DNA of 17,553 nt from Funneliformis mosseae (taxonomy: Eukaryota; Glomeromycota; Glomeromycetes; Glomerales; Glomeraceae): positions 1 through 17,553 of the forward strand of contig CAJVPP010001844.1 in the NCBI GenBank assembly GCA_910592005.1. The letters run 5' to 3'. The translations under genes and the position numbers were made by a program. The stretch's first letter is position 1, and each line of letters opens with the position of its first letter. Below are positions 1-8,918 of this stretch, piece after piece. A model generated the notes under the pieces. The model did no database searches, was not told where the DNA came from, and worked only from the letters and a program-made list of their open reading frames with translations.

Positions 1-906
1 TTGATAACGATATTACGATAAGCATTACTAAGCAAATTATTGGCAAATGTATTAATAAGCAAAAATTTTATTCGGTAATTATAAAGCGATTTGATTTATG
101 TATGTACAATATATAAAATGAATACAACTAGGGAACGGTAACCGTTCTAGTCCGAAGCATAATTCCAGATAAATTTCATAATTTGTTCAATTTGTTCAAT
201 TTTGTGAAACACGCGTGACATGACATCAGCAACGCAGTCTGCAGGACAAAACGACATTTTGCTTCGGACAAAAATTTCACGTTATCTAGGAAAGTAAAAA
301 TAGATTCCTCCTTAAAAAGTAATCCTTCCTTTTGTATAGAACAGAAATGCGAGTTAATATCGGAAGTTACGCTCTTCGAATTGTTGCAAAAGTCGAATAA
401 CAACATTTAAAACCCTGCAATTAGAAACTCAATTAAAAATTTGGATTAAAATCATAATGAGTCAATTACGATACGATAAGGATGTTTTTTGTTTTTTGTT
501 TTAGTTCGTAACTTGATTAATTTCATAAATTTTCATAAATTTATTTGAATGGAGCATTAAAAAAAAAATTTATATATTTTTATCGTTTCATGTTATTTTA
601 TATTGTGGAAAAATGTTAAAATCAGCCAATAAGATTCGCTGTGTCGAGTAATTATTAAGCGTGATTTTAGAATCGCGATAAATCCAAAAAAAATTAAAGA
701 AATTAAAACTCGATTATAGGCTGGATTAAATTCTAAAATGTAAAAGTTTAAAATATTTATCACATTAAATTAATATTCAACAAATCAGGAAAGGTTTTAT
801 TCTTAAAATCGAAAGTTAACTCCACATCATGGTAATCTACAGCAAAGAACTACAAATTCAAAGAAAGAAAACCCAATAGAAAAAAATAGTACGAACGAAC
901 AATGAA
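1..906. other. Intergenic region, no convincing gene
   Basis: No supported gene. A 76-codon ATG-started reading frame on the minus strand (406 to 176) resembles no family I know, has no domain signature and ends in a low-complexity KLNKLNKL tail, so I do not call it. The stretch is the downstream flank of the first MATH-BTB gene. A near-palindrome with 7-bp arms, GAACGGT-a-ACCGTTC, lies at 134-148; it contains AACGG cores of the kind bound by MYB-type factors, but with no gene start nearby its role is unknown. Confidence 0.5.
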
Positions 907-2069
907 TTAGATAATTCTTAATAATAATTCTTGCATGATTCTAACACCTGCAGGATGACCTGAAGTTATTGAACCAATATTTTTGAACTCCTCCGTTTCA
1001 CGTACAACATCAAAGTTTCTACATATATATTCGATGACCTCATTTTTTAGATCTTCTGATTTCCAAGCGTTGAAAAATAAGAATCCGATCGAACTTTTTG
1101 GTGTTAATCTCTTCACAATTTCAAACTTTACAAGTTCCTTGAGATTTGTAATAAAGAATTTTTCAGCAATGATGAACAATTTCATAATATCACGTTCATC
1201 ATGGAGTATCAGTTCATCAGTATATAAAAAGTTTAACATTGTAAGAAGAATCTTTGAAGAAAAGTCAGGAACGTCTAAAATGTAATGAGAACCTTTTTTG
1301 TTGACCTTAATCAGTTCGGGTCCGCCTTCTTTGAATAGATTTTGAAAATACTTTGATCTACTTGTGAGAATTGATTTTCGTGCAAAGATGACACCATTAT
1401 TGACGTTAAATTGTACATCCGAGGCTTCACGATCGTAAAACTCATCAGACCACATGGAGATTATCTTGTTTTGATTTGTAACGCGTTTATTCGAGTCTTC
1501 AAAAGAATTCAACTCAAGGCTTGATCCTATGAAAGTGACACCGATAATTAATTTTTTATATGGGCAAGGAAGGAAAAATAGAGCGCCTATTTTAAAGTAC
1601 CAAAAAAAAAAAAAAAAAAAAAAAAATCAAATATTATAATATATAATTTTTTAATCTTGAATTTAACTACTTACGGTGAATATTATGATATCGAGAAAAA
1701 TTTGCACAAATATATCGCTCATCCAATATCTTATTTTCCGAAACTTTACAATATATTTTTTGAAAAACGCTGGAATGATCTTTCCAAATATTATCCGATA
1801 ATTGATCTTCTCGGTTGGCTATCGCAATTAAATCTATTGTGAAGGCTCTTGAACTTTTACCCTAAAAAATCTTATGAATTTAGGATTAATCAATAAATAA
1901 AAAATTATATACAAAATGAATGATTCTGATTTATTACCGAACCACTAAATTTTAATTGCCAAAATGCATTGGAGCTGCTTGAAAAAGGTGAAGTGTAATA
2001 AGTTTTACAATCCTTTATTACATGCTCAGGGAGGGTGAATTCAAAAGTGGATGTTACTTCGTTTGTCAT
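907..2069 (-). CDS. MATH-BTB (SPOP-like) CUL3 substrate adaptor, copy 1
   Basis: Three exons on the minus strand: 2069-1938, 1861-1675, 1586-907; 332 aa. Intron 1 (GTAATA...TTTAG) is phase 0 and intron 2 (GTAAGT...AATAG, holding a 25-T run on the coding strand) is phase 1; the frame closes exactly. Exons 1 and 2 encode a MATH fold (about residues 5-125: STFEFTLPEHV, FWQLKF, IDLIAIAN, closing strand LIIGVTF). The BTB domain starts near residue 152 (WSDEFYDREASDVQF, ARKSILTSRSKYF, MLNFLYTDE). A C-terminal 3-box/partial BACK follows, with the SPOP-like ending RETEEFKNI...GHPAG. Known of the family: MATH binds substrates and BTB binds CUL3 in a ubiquitin ligase. Odd: the tryptophan expected at the end of exon 2 is histidine (residue 106). 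The BTB exon has no ATG at its 5' end, which first suggested upstream exons. It is a paralogue of the next gene. Confidence 0.85.
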
Positions 2070-2955
2070 TTTATCTTTTGAGGAAATGTTGAGCCGATTG
2101 AAAAAAATCTTTCTAGCTTTAAAACAAACAATTGATCAAATTGCGTTATGATGCTATTCATATATAGTAATTCTTTTTTTATAAAAAAAGCCAAAGGAAA
2201 AAAGGTTTTTTTTTGATGGCTTAGATCAGAGAATCAAACAATGTTAAATAACAATGAAATTATGAAATTGTACCGATTTCACATTCCGCAGTATGTTTAC
2301 GTGATTATTTTGCAATAACTAAGTTGATTACTTAACTTGGACATTTCTAATAAAAATTTTAAAAAGCACGTCAACAAAAATGTGTCAGCCACAAATAATA
2401 AACCGCCAAAAAAGGAATTAGTTAATTCGTTTATGATCCGCAGCAGCCGAATCAGTACGGTACTTCTATTTAAACGAAGTTTTGGGCGATCTTTTCATAG
2501 ATTCAAGATTGGTTGAAATGGATCCTAAGTACTCGAAATTTATAAAATGATTAAATATTTTCAATGTAAATAAAATCTTAATTTGCTAAACGCATAGATT
2601 TTGCAAATACTATTACATTTGTCAGGTTTTTTTACAAGAGAATTAACGAGAAAATTTCACCTCACAAAAAAAGATCTCTCGTCACTTAATTTTTTTATTT
2701 TATTTTATTTTTTTTTTAAAAAAAAAAATTTGTTCAATTGTTTTTAAATTATTATTTATAATCGTCCTTTATTTTAATTTTAATTTTTTTTTTTTTTTTG
2801 TTCTATTTTTATTTTAATACTACATTTTTTTTCCTTTTGTTTTGAAAATTCGAAGTAGTTTGTTTTCCGGAAACAACATTAAAATAAATTTTGTCTACAT
2901 AAATAAATTATCTATATTATTATAACTATCATATTAATATACATACATACATAAT
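2070..2955. other. Intergenic spacer between tandem MATH-BTB genes
   Basis: About 890 bases between the stop of MATH-BTB copy 2 and the start of copy 1, both transcribed leftward, so it must carry the 3' flank of one and the promoter of the other. I see no coding exon on either strand. Positions 2690-2830 are runs of T and A with little else. No clear core promoter motif can be picked out. Confidence 0.5.
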
Positions 2956-4195
2956 TTAAGTTAAATACTTTTTTGGTATTAATTTTCCAACAATTTCATG
3001 CATGATCTCAATACCAGCAGGATGACCTTTATATTCCGAAGCCAAGGTTTTAAATTCAACAGTTTCTCTGACACTCTCAAAATTCAACACGATAAAATCA
3101 ATAACGTCTTCTTTGAGATCAGACCATTTCCACGCCTCACTAAATAAAATGTTCATGGCATTATTTAATGTAAGCATTTTGTAAATTTCAATTCTAGCAA
3201 TCTCTCTTAAATTTGATATTAAATATTTATCAGCGATCTTAAATATTTCTAAAGGACTACAATTTAAATTATTAAAACTTATCTCATCTGTATAAAGGTA
3301 TCTAAGCATCTCCTTAAATGTCGCAAAGGGAATATCGGGCACTTTAATAACGTAATGAGAATTATTATCAATCTCTTGTATTGACTTATTGGTCTCGCTC
3401 CAACTTCCTTGAAATAATCTACGAAAATATTCTGAACGTTTTAATAACATTGATTTACGAGCGTAGGTTGTACCATCCTTCAGTTCAAATTGTATGTCAT
3501 TTGATTCCCTATCATAAAGTTCTTCCTCCCACAAATTTATAATCTTTTTTGGCTTTGAGGTGGTTGTCATCGGTGAATCGATCTGATTACGCTCAAGTTT
3601 TGTATTGTTGAATGTCACCCCAATCGTTATCGGATAATTTGTATTTAATGGCTTATTAAAATTCTTTCCTATGATATTGAAAAGGGATAAACGATTATTA
3701 TTAAATTGGAAGAAATCTTTTTTAAATCAAAAAGTGAAAAAAAAAAAAAAAATATCTTAAATACAGCTTAGCTTACGCTTACCCCATGCTCTGTTCCTCA
3801 CGGAGTAATCATCCGTTCTTAGGGAATAAGATTTGTAATAGTTGCAATTCTTGATGTATATCATTGCGGAAAGGTTGGAGCGTTTATCCCAATATTTCAT
3901 CGTTTGCGTCTCATCTGGATTCGGTATCGCTATAAGGTATAATAAACAAAATTCTATATTTTCCGGTTCCGTCTTCGGGACGTTCGGGAAGTTGAAAAGA
4001 ATGTTAACATATGTCGGAACGTATTTAAATAACATTTTTAACAAAATTATATTTTACCGGATGAAATTCCAATTGCCAAAAAATATTGTCCCCCGTGGAA
4101 AATGCCGGTGTGTATATAACTTTATCATATCTCGTTATCGTATGAGGGATTGAAAATTCGAAGGTTGAATTGATATTCAATGGCGAATTTGACAT
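2956..4195 (-). CDS. MATH-BTB (SPOP-like) CUL3 substrate adaptor, copy 2
   Basis: Three exons on the minus strand: 4195-4058, 3972-3783, 3668-2956; 346 aa, starting MSNSPLNINSTFEF. Intron 1 (85 nt, phase 0, GTAAAA...GAAG) and intron 2 (114 nt, phase 1, GTAAGC...ATAG) sit where the paralogue's introns sit. The MATH domain covers about residues 8-128: VIYTPAFSTGDNIFWQLEF, then CLLYLIAIPNPDE, KYWDKRSNL, RAWGKNF and closing strand ITIGVTF. The AWG tryptophan (residue 109) aligns with the DWG tryptophan of the SPOP substrate groove. BTB starts near residue 156 (WEEELYDRESNDIQF, ARKSMLLKRSEYF, MLRYLYTDE); a SPOP-like C-terminal helix region follows, with RETVEFKTL and GHPAG. Inferred role: CUL3-dependent recognition of an unknown substrate. 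The first-intron acceptor (AAG) is less typical; a TAG acceptor a few codons later is possible but breaks the phase. Its promoter faces that of the BTB-SPRY gene. Confidence 0.87.
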
Positions 4196-4790
4196 GATAC
4201 ACTGTGACCGTTGTGTTTTTTTTTTATCTTATTTTACCTAGCAGTTTATAGTTTAGATTTGTGCAGCTTAAAAATATTAAAATTTTTTTTTTTTTTTGAT
4301 AAAAAAAAAAAACCTTGTTAAGACAAAGAGAAAAAAAGAAGGATGGATAAAAAAAAAAAAAAATTTTTTTCGTTTAAAAGCATATGTTTTTTTAGGACTA
4401 AGCCAAAAAGTTTATGAACAATCCTAAATTGGTTTTTTAGGTTTGTATGGCGTGAGAGAATGAATATAAAAGAAATTGTGCGATGTTCAAGATGCAGAGT
4501 TTGCAGAGCTAGCATATGATATGAAAGTTCTCACGTGATTCAATTCTCGAAACAAAAAAAGAAAAAAGAAAATGCATCGAAGGGTGATGAAGTTGTCACA
4601 TTACATATCGACCCTACCCTTATTAGTAACAATCATCTCGTGATTGTAATATAAATCAGGAAATGAATGACGGATTTTCTGACACGATGCTTTACCATAA
4701 TAGAATCTTGTCAAAATTCTTTATATTTCACGTATAAATTTCCATTTTTTTCCCTTCTCGTTTCCTAATTTTCTATTATTGAAATCAAAG
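4196..4790. promoter_or_regulatory. Divergent promoter region, MATH-BTB copy 2 / BTB-SPRY gene
   Basis: 595 bases between two outward-facing start codons, so it probably serves both genes. It contains long T and A runs (4279-4312, 4349-4370), a perfect CACGTG E-box at 4532-4537 and a TATA-like GTATAAAT near 4732-4739, about 50-60 bases before the rightward ATG. A 65-codon frame on the minus strand (4515-4318) is mostly phenylalanine and leucine from T runs, and I do not treat it as a gene. Regulatory roles are inferred from position and motif only. Confidence 0.45.
4532..4537. promoter_or_regulatory. CACGTG E-box
   Basis: A perfect palindromic CACGTG, the classic target of basic helix-loop-helix factors such as fungal Cbf1 or Pho4 types. 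It lies about 255 bases before the BTB-SPRY start and 337 bases before the MATH-BTB start. One six-base site can arise by chance, though GC-containing hexamers are scarce in this AT-rich DNA. Confidence 0.3.
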
Positions 4791-6215
4791 ATGACGCGTG
4801 GAAATTCGTTATCGCAAGATTTCAGGAATATGATCAACAACTCTCAGTTTAGCGATATCGAAATTTTATGCGAGAATGATGTAATCTTTTACGGAAGTAA
4901 AGTTATTTTAGCGGCAAGGTCGGACGTTTTTAATGGATTACTTTATAATGGAATGAAAGAAACTTTTCAGAAGCGAATCTCATTTCCTGATATTAAATCA
5001 AGCGCGATGAAGATAGTTTTGGAATTTCTATACACTGGAACCATCGATGCTTCTTTCAATGAGGATAATTTAGTTGAAGCGAATCTAGCAGCAGATTATT
5101 TTCAATTATCTGAGTTACAAAGGTTAATGATTGAAAATCTCAAAGACGCGTTTGGTGAAAATGTGAGAAATGTAAATAGATCACCTGAACTCTTATCGGT
5201 CTTGATTTCAAAGATGCCTTTCCATCAGAAGACAGGAGGAGAAGGAATCGTGAATGATCCGTTATTCGATTTTCTTGCGGATTCTGTGGCAAAGATTCAT
5301 TTCGATAATATTCCTTTATCAACATTTTCGATCGAAGCGTTAGAGTATGTTTTGTCCTACACCTTTAATTCTAATGAACCATTCTTCACTCCAGAATATA
5401 CGATCTTTCGATATTCCGTTTTATTGGCCGCGCAACAGATAGATTTGGATACTTACCATATGTTGGAAGCTAGATTACCTGATCTAGATGACGTTGAAAT
5501 ATTCTTTGAAGATGAACCGGAATTCAATCATAAGAAATTTAATAAAGTTCGACATAAAATTTATCAACTAATCCATCCTTTAATAAAGTTCATCGATTTT
5601 CGTAGGATTGATGGAAGTATTTTATCAAGAATCATTGAACCTTTAGGGTTAATCCCGAGTTCGATCATCATTGAGGCGTACAGGCATTACTCAACGAATA
5701 AAAGGAACCTTCCGGCAACTCGTGGAATTACGAAAATCTATTGGGATGAAGGGGGAAGCGGCGGTCATATTTATGTTATAGGTGAAGGATCAGTCGCAAC
5801 CACAAATCATCAATGTTATGAAAACATCAGAACGAATTTCGTTGTATCAAATAACGGTACATTTGAATGGGATATTCGTATTGAAGAAATCGGTAAATTG
5901 GAAATTTGTGTGGGAGTGCATGCTAATTCAAAATTTAATTACGATCTGTTTGGTGTGTGTCAAAAGAATACTTGGTTATTTTCTTCTGCCGGCATTTTAT
6001 ATTCTCATACAGGAAGTTCGTTTTTTAATTACAAATTTAGCAAAGGCGATCAAATCACTTTGCAATTAAATATGAATGATCAAACTCTTGTCTTCTCTCT
6101 TAATGGTAAAAAGCTCTTAATTACCGAACTAAAACGGAAACGAAAATATTATCCCATAGTCTCTCTTAATCATCCTGCTAAAGTTCGACTTTTACCTAAT
6201 TTGAGACAATCCTGA
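4791..6215 (+). CDS. BTB-BACK-SPRY-like domain protein
   Basis: Single-exon gene, 474 aa. The frame is open four codons upstream but ATG at 4791 (MTRGNSLSQDF) is the first methionine and leads straight into the BTB domain. BTB spans about residues 18-118 (FSDIEILCENDVIFYGSKVIL, AARSDVFNGLLYNGMKE, FPDI, LEFLYTG, AADYFQLSEL). A BACK-like helical region follows (about 155-300; VLLAAQQIDLDTYHML, IIEPLGLIPSSIIIEAYRHY). The C-terminus (about 315-470) is SPRY-like: FEWDIRIEEIGKLEICVGV, a tryptophan at 395 and LVFSLNGKKL. Known of the families: BTB-BACK proteins bind CUL3 and the third domain recognises the substrate; SPRY binds short peptides. Role here (ubiquitin-ligase adaptor) is inferred. The BTB is only distantly related to those of the MATH-BTB pair, so this is not a recent duplicate. 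The SPRY call is weaker than the BTB call. Confidence 0.9.
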   Translation: MTRGNSLSQDFRNMINNSQFSDIEILCENDVIFYGSKVILAARSDVFNGLLYNGMKETFQKRISFPDIKSSAMKIVLEFLYTGTIDASFNEDNLVEANLAADYFQLSELQRLMIENLKDAFGENVRNVNRSPELLSVLISKMPFHQKTGGEGIVNDPLFDFLADSVAKIHFDNIPLSTFSIEALEYVLSYTFNSNEPFFTPEYTIFRYSVLLAAQQIDLDTYHMLEARLPDLDDVEIFFEDEPEFNHKKFNKVRHKIYQLIHPLIKFIDFRRIDGSILSRIIEPLGLIPSSIIIEAYRHYSTNKRNLPATRGITKIYWDEGGSGGHIYVIGEGSVATTNHQCYENIRTNFVVSNNGTFEWDIRIEEIGKLEICVGVHANSKFNYDLFGVCQKNTWLFSSAGILYSHTGSSFFNYKFSKGDQITLQLNMNDQTLVFSLNGKKLLITELKRKRKYYPIVSLNHPAKVRLLPNLRQS

Positions 6216-6550
6216 GGGCAAATATCATTATGTGGATGAAATTTTTTTTTACATTGTTTTATTATTCTCAATGAAATCCCAATTCCGTTTAGTTGGCAAA
6301 GTCAGAATGAAATAAAACAAGTAAAACACATTTTTTAAAAAAAAGTCAGTCAACGTTCTCATCGAAAAAGTATTATCATTTGTTTGTATGATGTTATAAG
6401 AAATTATTAAGTTAATAAATTCGGAATCCTAGAAAAGCCATTTGAGCATAGATCGATTACATAATTTGTCACCTGATATAGTGTATATATGAGAATTTGT
6501 TTTTGTCTCGTACCTATTACTATCCACACAAATTTCTCTTTAAAATAAAC
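6216..6550. other. Intergenic spacer
   Basis: 335 bases between the BTB-SPRY stop and the F-box pseudogene start. It holds a possible polyadenylation hexamer AATAAA near 6311 and a TATA-like GTATATAT at 6483-6490, about 60 bases before the pseudogene ATG. No coding potential seen. Confidence 0.4.
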
Positions 6551-7992
6551 ATGCTAAAGCTTAATAAAGATTGTCTTTTCATGATTTTTAACGAATTAGA
6601 AAACGATATATCAACTTTATATTCTTGTCTTTTGATAAATCGAGAATGGTGTGAAAACGTTGTTCCGGTCTTATGGAAACATCCTTGGAAATTTTTTATA
6701 AAAAGGGATGACTTATATCGTAATTATATCACAAGAAACGAACGAGCTCTCTACGACACGATTATCTTGCATTTATGGAATGAATCACAAGATTATTTGA
6801 AAAGTCAAGGGATCAAGTAATTCGATAAATACACAAAAAAAAACCTTTGTTTAACTATGTTGGCTACTGTAAAGATTTGGATTTTTCAAATTTTGATAGA
6901 TTAATCGATGAGATATTTGACCCATGTGAGGAAACAAGAATGTTTATTAGGAAGACAAGGATTATAAATCTCACAATGCCTAGACTAGAGAATTTCCAGA
7001 TGCAACATTTTTCGGGAATTGATAATTGGTTTTCAAATCTCGAATGCCTTACCTGTAATACTATAAATCAAGAAACTTTTTTTGAACTGGCCAGATTGTG
7101 CACGTCAATTAGATCTCTAAATATTGTCTTAGGAAATCTCGATAATCCCGGATTATTTAGAAACAACTTCATGAAATTGGTTTTTCATTGGATCGTAGAA
7201 ACGATTATAAAGATTATAAAGATTATAGTTCATTTAGTCGATTATTAATTGATCCATTATCGACAAATGCAAATTCCATTCAACATATTAGATTAGTCAA
7301 TGCAGCTTTGTTTCCTTTCAGTATCCTCTTTTCGTTGGTCAACTTAATAGTTTATATGTTGGTAATAGACAGACTTATGATTTTTGGTATTTTCTAGAGA
7401 TTTCTTCATTTCCGAACCTTGTTAAACTTGTCACTTGTAAAATCCCACTTGAATAGACGGCAAGAATTATTGAAAATTCCACATCAAAGCTTAGAGAGAT
7501 TATAATTGAAGATACAACATATAATCGAATGCATTATGATAGACGCATCCAAACGATTTGTCAAACTTGTCCAAAACCTTAAATATTTCAAGATCATAGT
7601 AAAGTGGACTGATGAATTTTACGATCTGAGAGATATATTACAAAATTGTCATAATTTAGAAGGTTTGGTAATTGAATTCCCTTACGATTCTGAATCTGAT
7701 ATTGATGATGATGAGAGTTTGGTGGGGAATGATTGTAAAATATTATTTGATATATTAGCCAAACATTCTCCAATGCGTTTATATAAATTTAAATTACAAA
7801 ATATAAAGACGTTTATACGCGATAATCTAAAATCTTTCTTTGATAACTGGAAAGATCGACCACCCATGTTATTTCAAACTATTTGGAAAGCATTTTGATC
7901 TTATTAAAGAATATACAGCGAAAGGTGTTATCAAGAAGTATGATAATATTTTATATGTGGAAGATAATTATGATTACTTTGAATGGAGGTAA
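6551..7992 (+). pseudogene. Decayed F-box / LRR-like protein gene
   Basis: The ATG at 6551 opens an N-terminal F-box (LNKDCLFMIFNELENDISTL, then SCLLINREWCENVVPVLWKHPW), the region that binds SKP1 in SCF ubiquitin ligases. Homologous sequence continues through several frames: LFNYVGYCKDLD, CLTCNTINQETF, NSIQHIRLVNAALFPF, YDFWYFLEISSFPNLVKLVT, LKYFKIIVKWTDEFYDLRDI, LLAKHSPMRLYKFKLQNIK-type text near 7750-7810 and a tail GVIKKYDNILYVEDNYDYFE to a TAA at 7990-7992. Breaks seen: in-frame TAA at 6818-6820, a shift in a nine-A run at 6835-6843, a shift near 7180-7200, a shift at about 7344, in-frame TAG at 7454-7456, a shift in an A run near 7574 and a shift near 7887-7890. The pattern fits the large Rhizophagus F-box family of about 450-500 aa. 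No set of introns with GT-AG ends explains these breaks. Three shifts lie in A runs, so some could be sequence errors, but the two stops argue for real decay. Confidence 0.85.
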
Positions 7993-8255
7993 AAGTATAG
8001 AAAATTTAAAAATAAATTTTATATACGTATGTTTACTTTTAAATACCTTTGATTGCTCTATTTTATTTTGCACCATAAAATTTGTTATTAAAAAGAAGAA
8101 TTGTATGAAAACAATATCAAATTCAATAAACAATTTGCAATTCTTTCATATTTAAGATTTATTGAGTTAAAGGAAAGTTTACCAAATGTCTAAACTCTTT
8201 TAAATAGAATATAATTTTATAAATTATAAATAAATATTAGTTATAAACATTGAGA

Positions 8256-8575
8256 CTAATTCGCACAATAAAGAAAGAAAATTCTTCTCAATTCACAACA
8301 TTTATCAGCAATTCTAATTATTTTATAACAACTTTGCCAATTTAATCCCATTACGCTTGGCATTTCTATGAATTAAAAACGAACGACAAATCAATCAATG
8401 AATGAATTTCAAATCCTTACATTATTTGTAAGAATGCTTTAATAATATTGATTTTAAACCTACCTCCATCATAACAATTTAGATGTATTTGATATGAAAT
8501 CATATTAACCATACTTTTAGGTATACTTTTAAACTTAAATTTTGTTTTACATAAATGGCAGATTATTTGTTTCAT
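8256..8575 (-). CDS. Possible small two-exon gene with C2HC zinc-finger-like motif
   Basis: Proposed exons on the minus strand: 8575-8464 and 8365-8256, joined by a phase-1 intron with GTAGGT donor and ATTCATAG acceptor; 73 aa, stop TAG at 8258-8256. The N-terminus reads MKQIICHLCKTKF and then YQIHLNC, giving Cys6, Cys9, His31 and Cys34, spaced like a loose C2HC zinc finger. The second exon reads IIRIADKCCELRRIFFLYC, which looks coding rather than random. It could instead be the last exons of the TBC gene just upstream on the same strand: an acceptor CAG at about 8586 matches the phase left by a 14-nt or 48-nt micro-exon around 8850. No named family recognised. The call rests on splice signals and cysteine spacing only. 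Confidence 0.35.
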
Positions 8576-8918
8576 TATTACCTCTGCCTAAATAGCCACT
8601 CGTATTTCTATTCAAAGAAAAATTTAATGTATAAACTTTATACTTATTTTCTTATTTTAATATATCAATATGAAAAACCAAAATGAATGTATTTTATTCA
8701 CAAATTCTATAATGTAGAAACAATTATACAAAAAAAAAAAAAAAATTCTATATATATCTCAATGAATGACACTTTGACCAGAAAGAAAATCTTACAGTTT
8801 GGAAAAATTGAGTCGAAGAGAAAATCATTCCAAAATACCTGAACAATTAATTCTATAAATTAAAACGACAATTGTTAATAAAACCCTGTAGAAACAACCA
8901 TTAATAACATAATAACTT
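8576..8918. other. Low-complexity gap downstream of the TBC gene
   Basis: About 340 bases with a run of 15 A at 8731-8745 and otherwise AT-rich sequence. A CTACAG at 8891-8886 and a TTTATAG at 8858-8852 (minus strand) look like acceptors, with a GTATTT donor at about 8838, so a small extra exon of the TBC gene cannot be excluded. Nothing else seen. Confidence 0.35.

Noticed and set aside
176..406. 76-codon minus-strand frame with an ATG start
   Set aside because: No domain or recognisable homology, low-complexity C-terminus, and no splice or promoter context; a frame of this length can occur by chance.
1602..1626. 25-A run as a retroposed poly(A) tail
   Set aside because: It lies within intron 2 of MATH-BTB copy 1 and reads as the pyrimidine tract before the acceptor on the coding strand; no retrosequence adjoins it.
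1657..1842. 61-codon plus-strand frame reading YDIEKNLHKYIAHPISYFPKLY
   Set aside because: It is exactly antisense to exon 2 of MATH-BTB copy 1, whose minus-strand reading matches the MATH domain of the paralogue and has matching splice sites.
3842..4153. 103-codon plus-strand frame
   Set aside because: Antisense shadow of MATH exons 1 and 2 of MATH-BTB copy 2; it resembles no family.
4318..4515. 65-codon minus-strand frame
   Set aside because: Its hydrophobic content comes from T/A homopolymer runs in the divergent promoter region; there is no supporting evidence.
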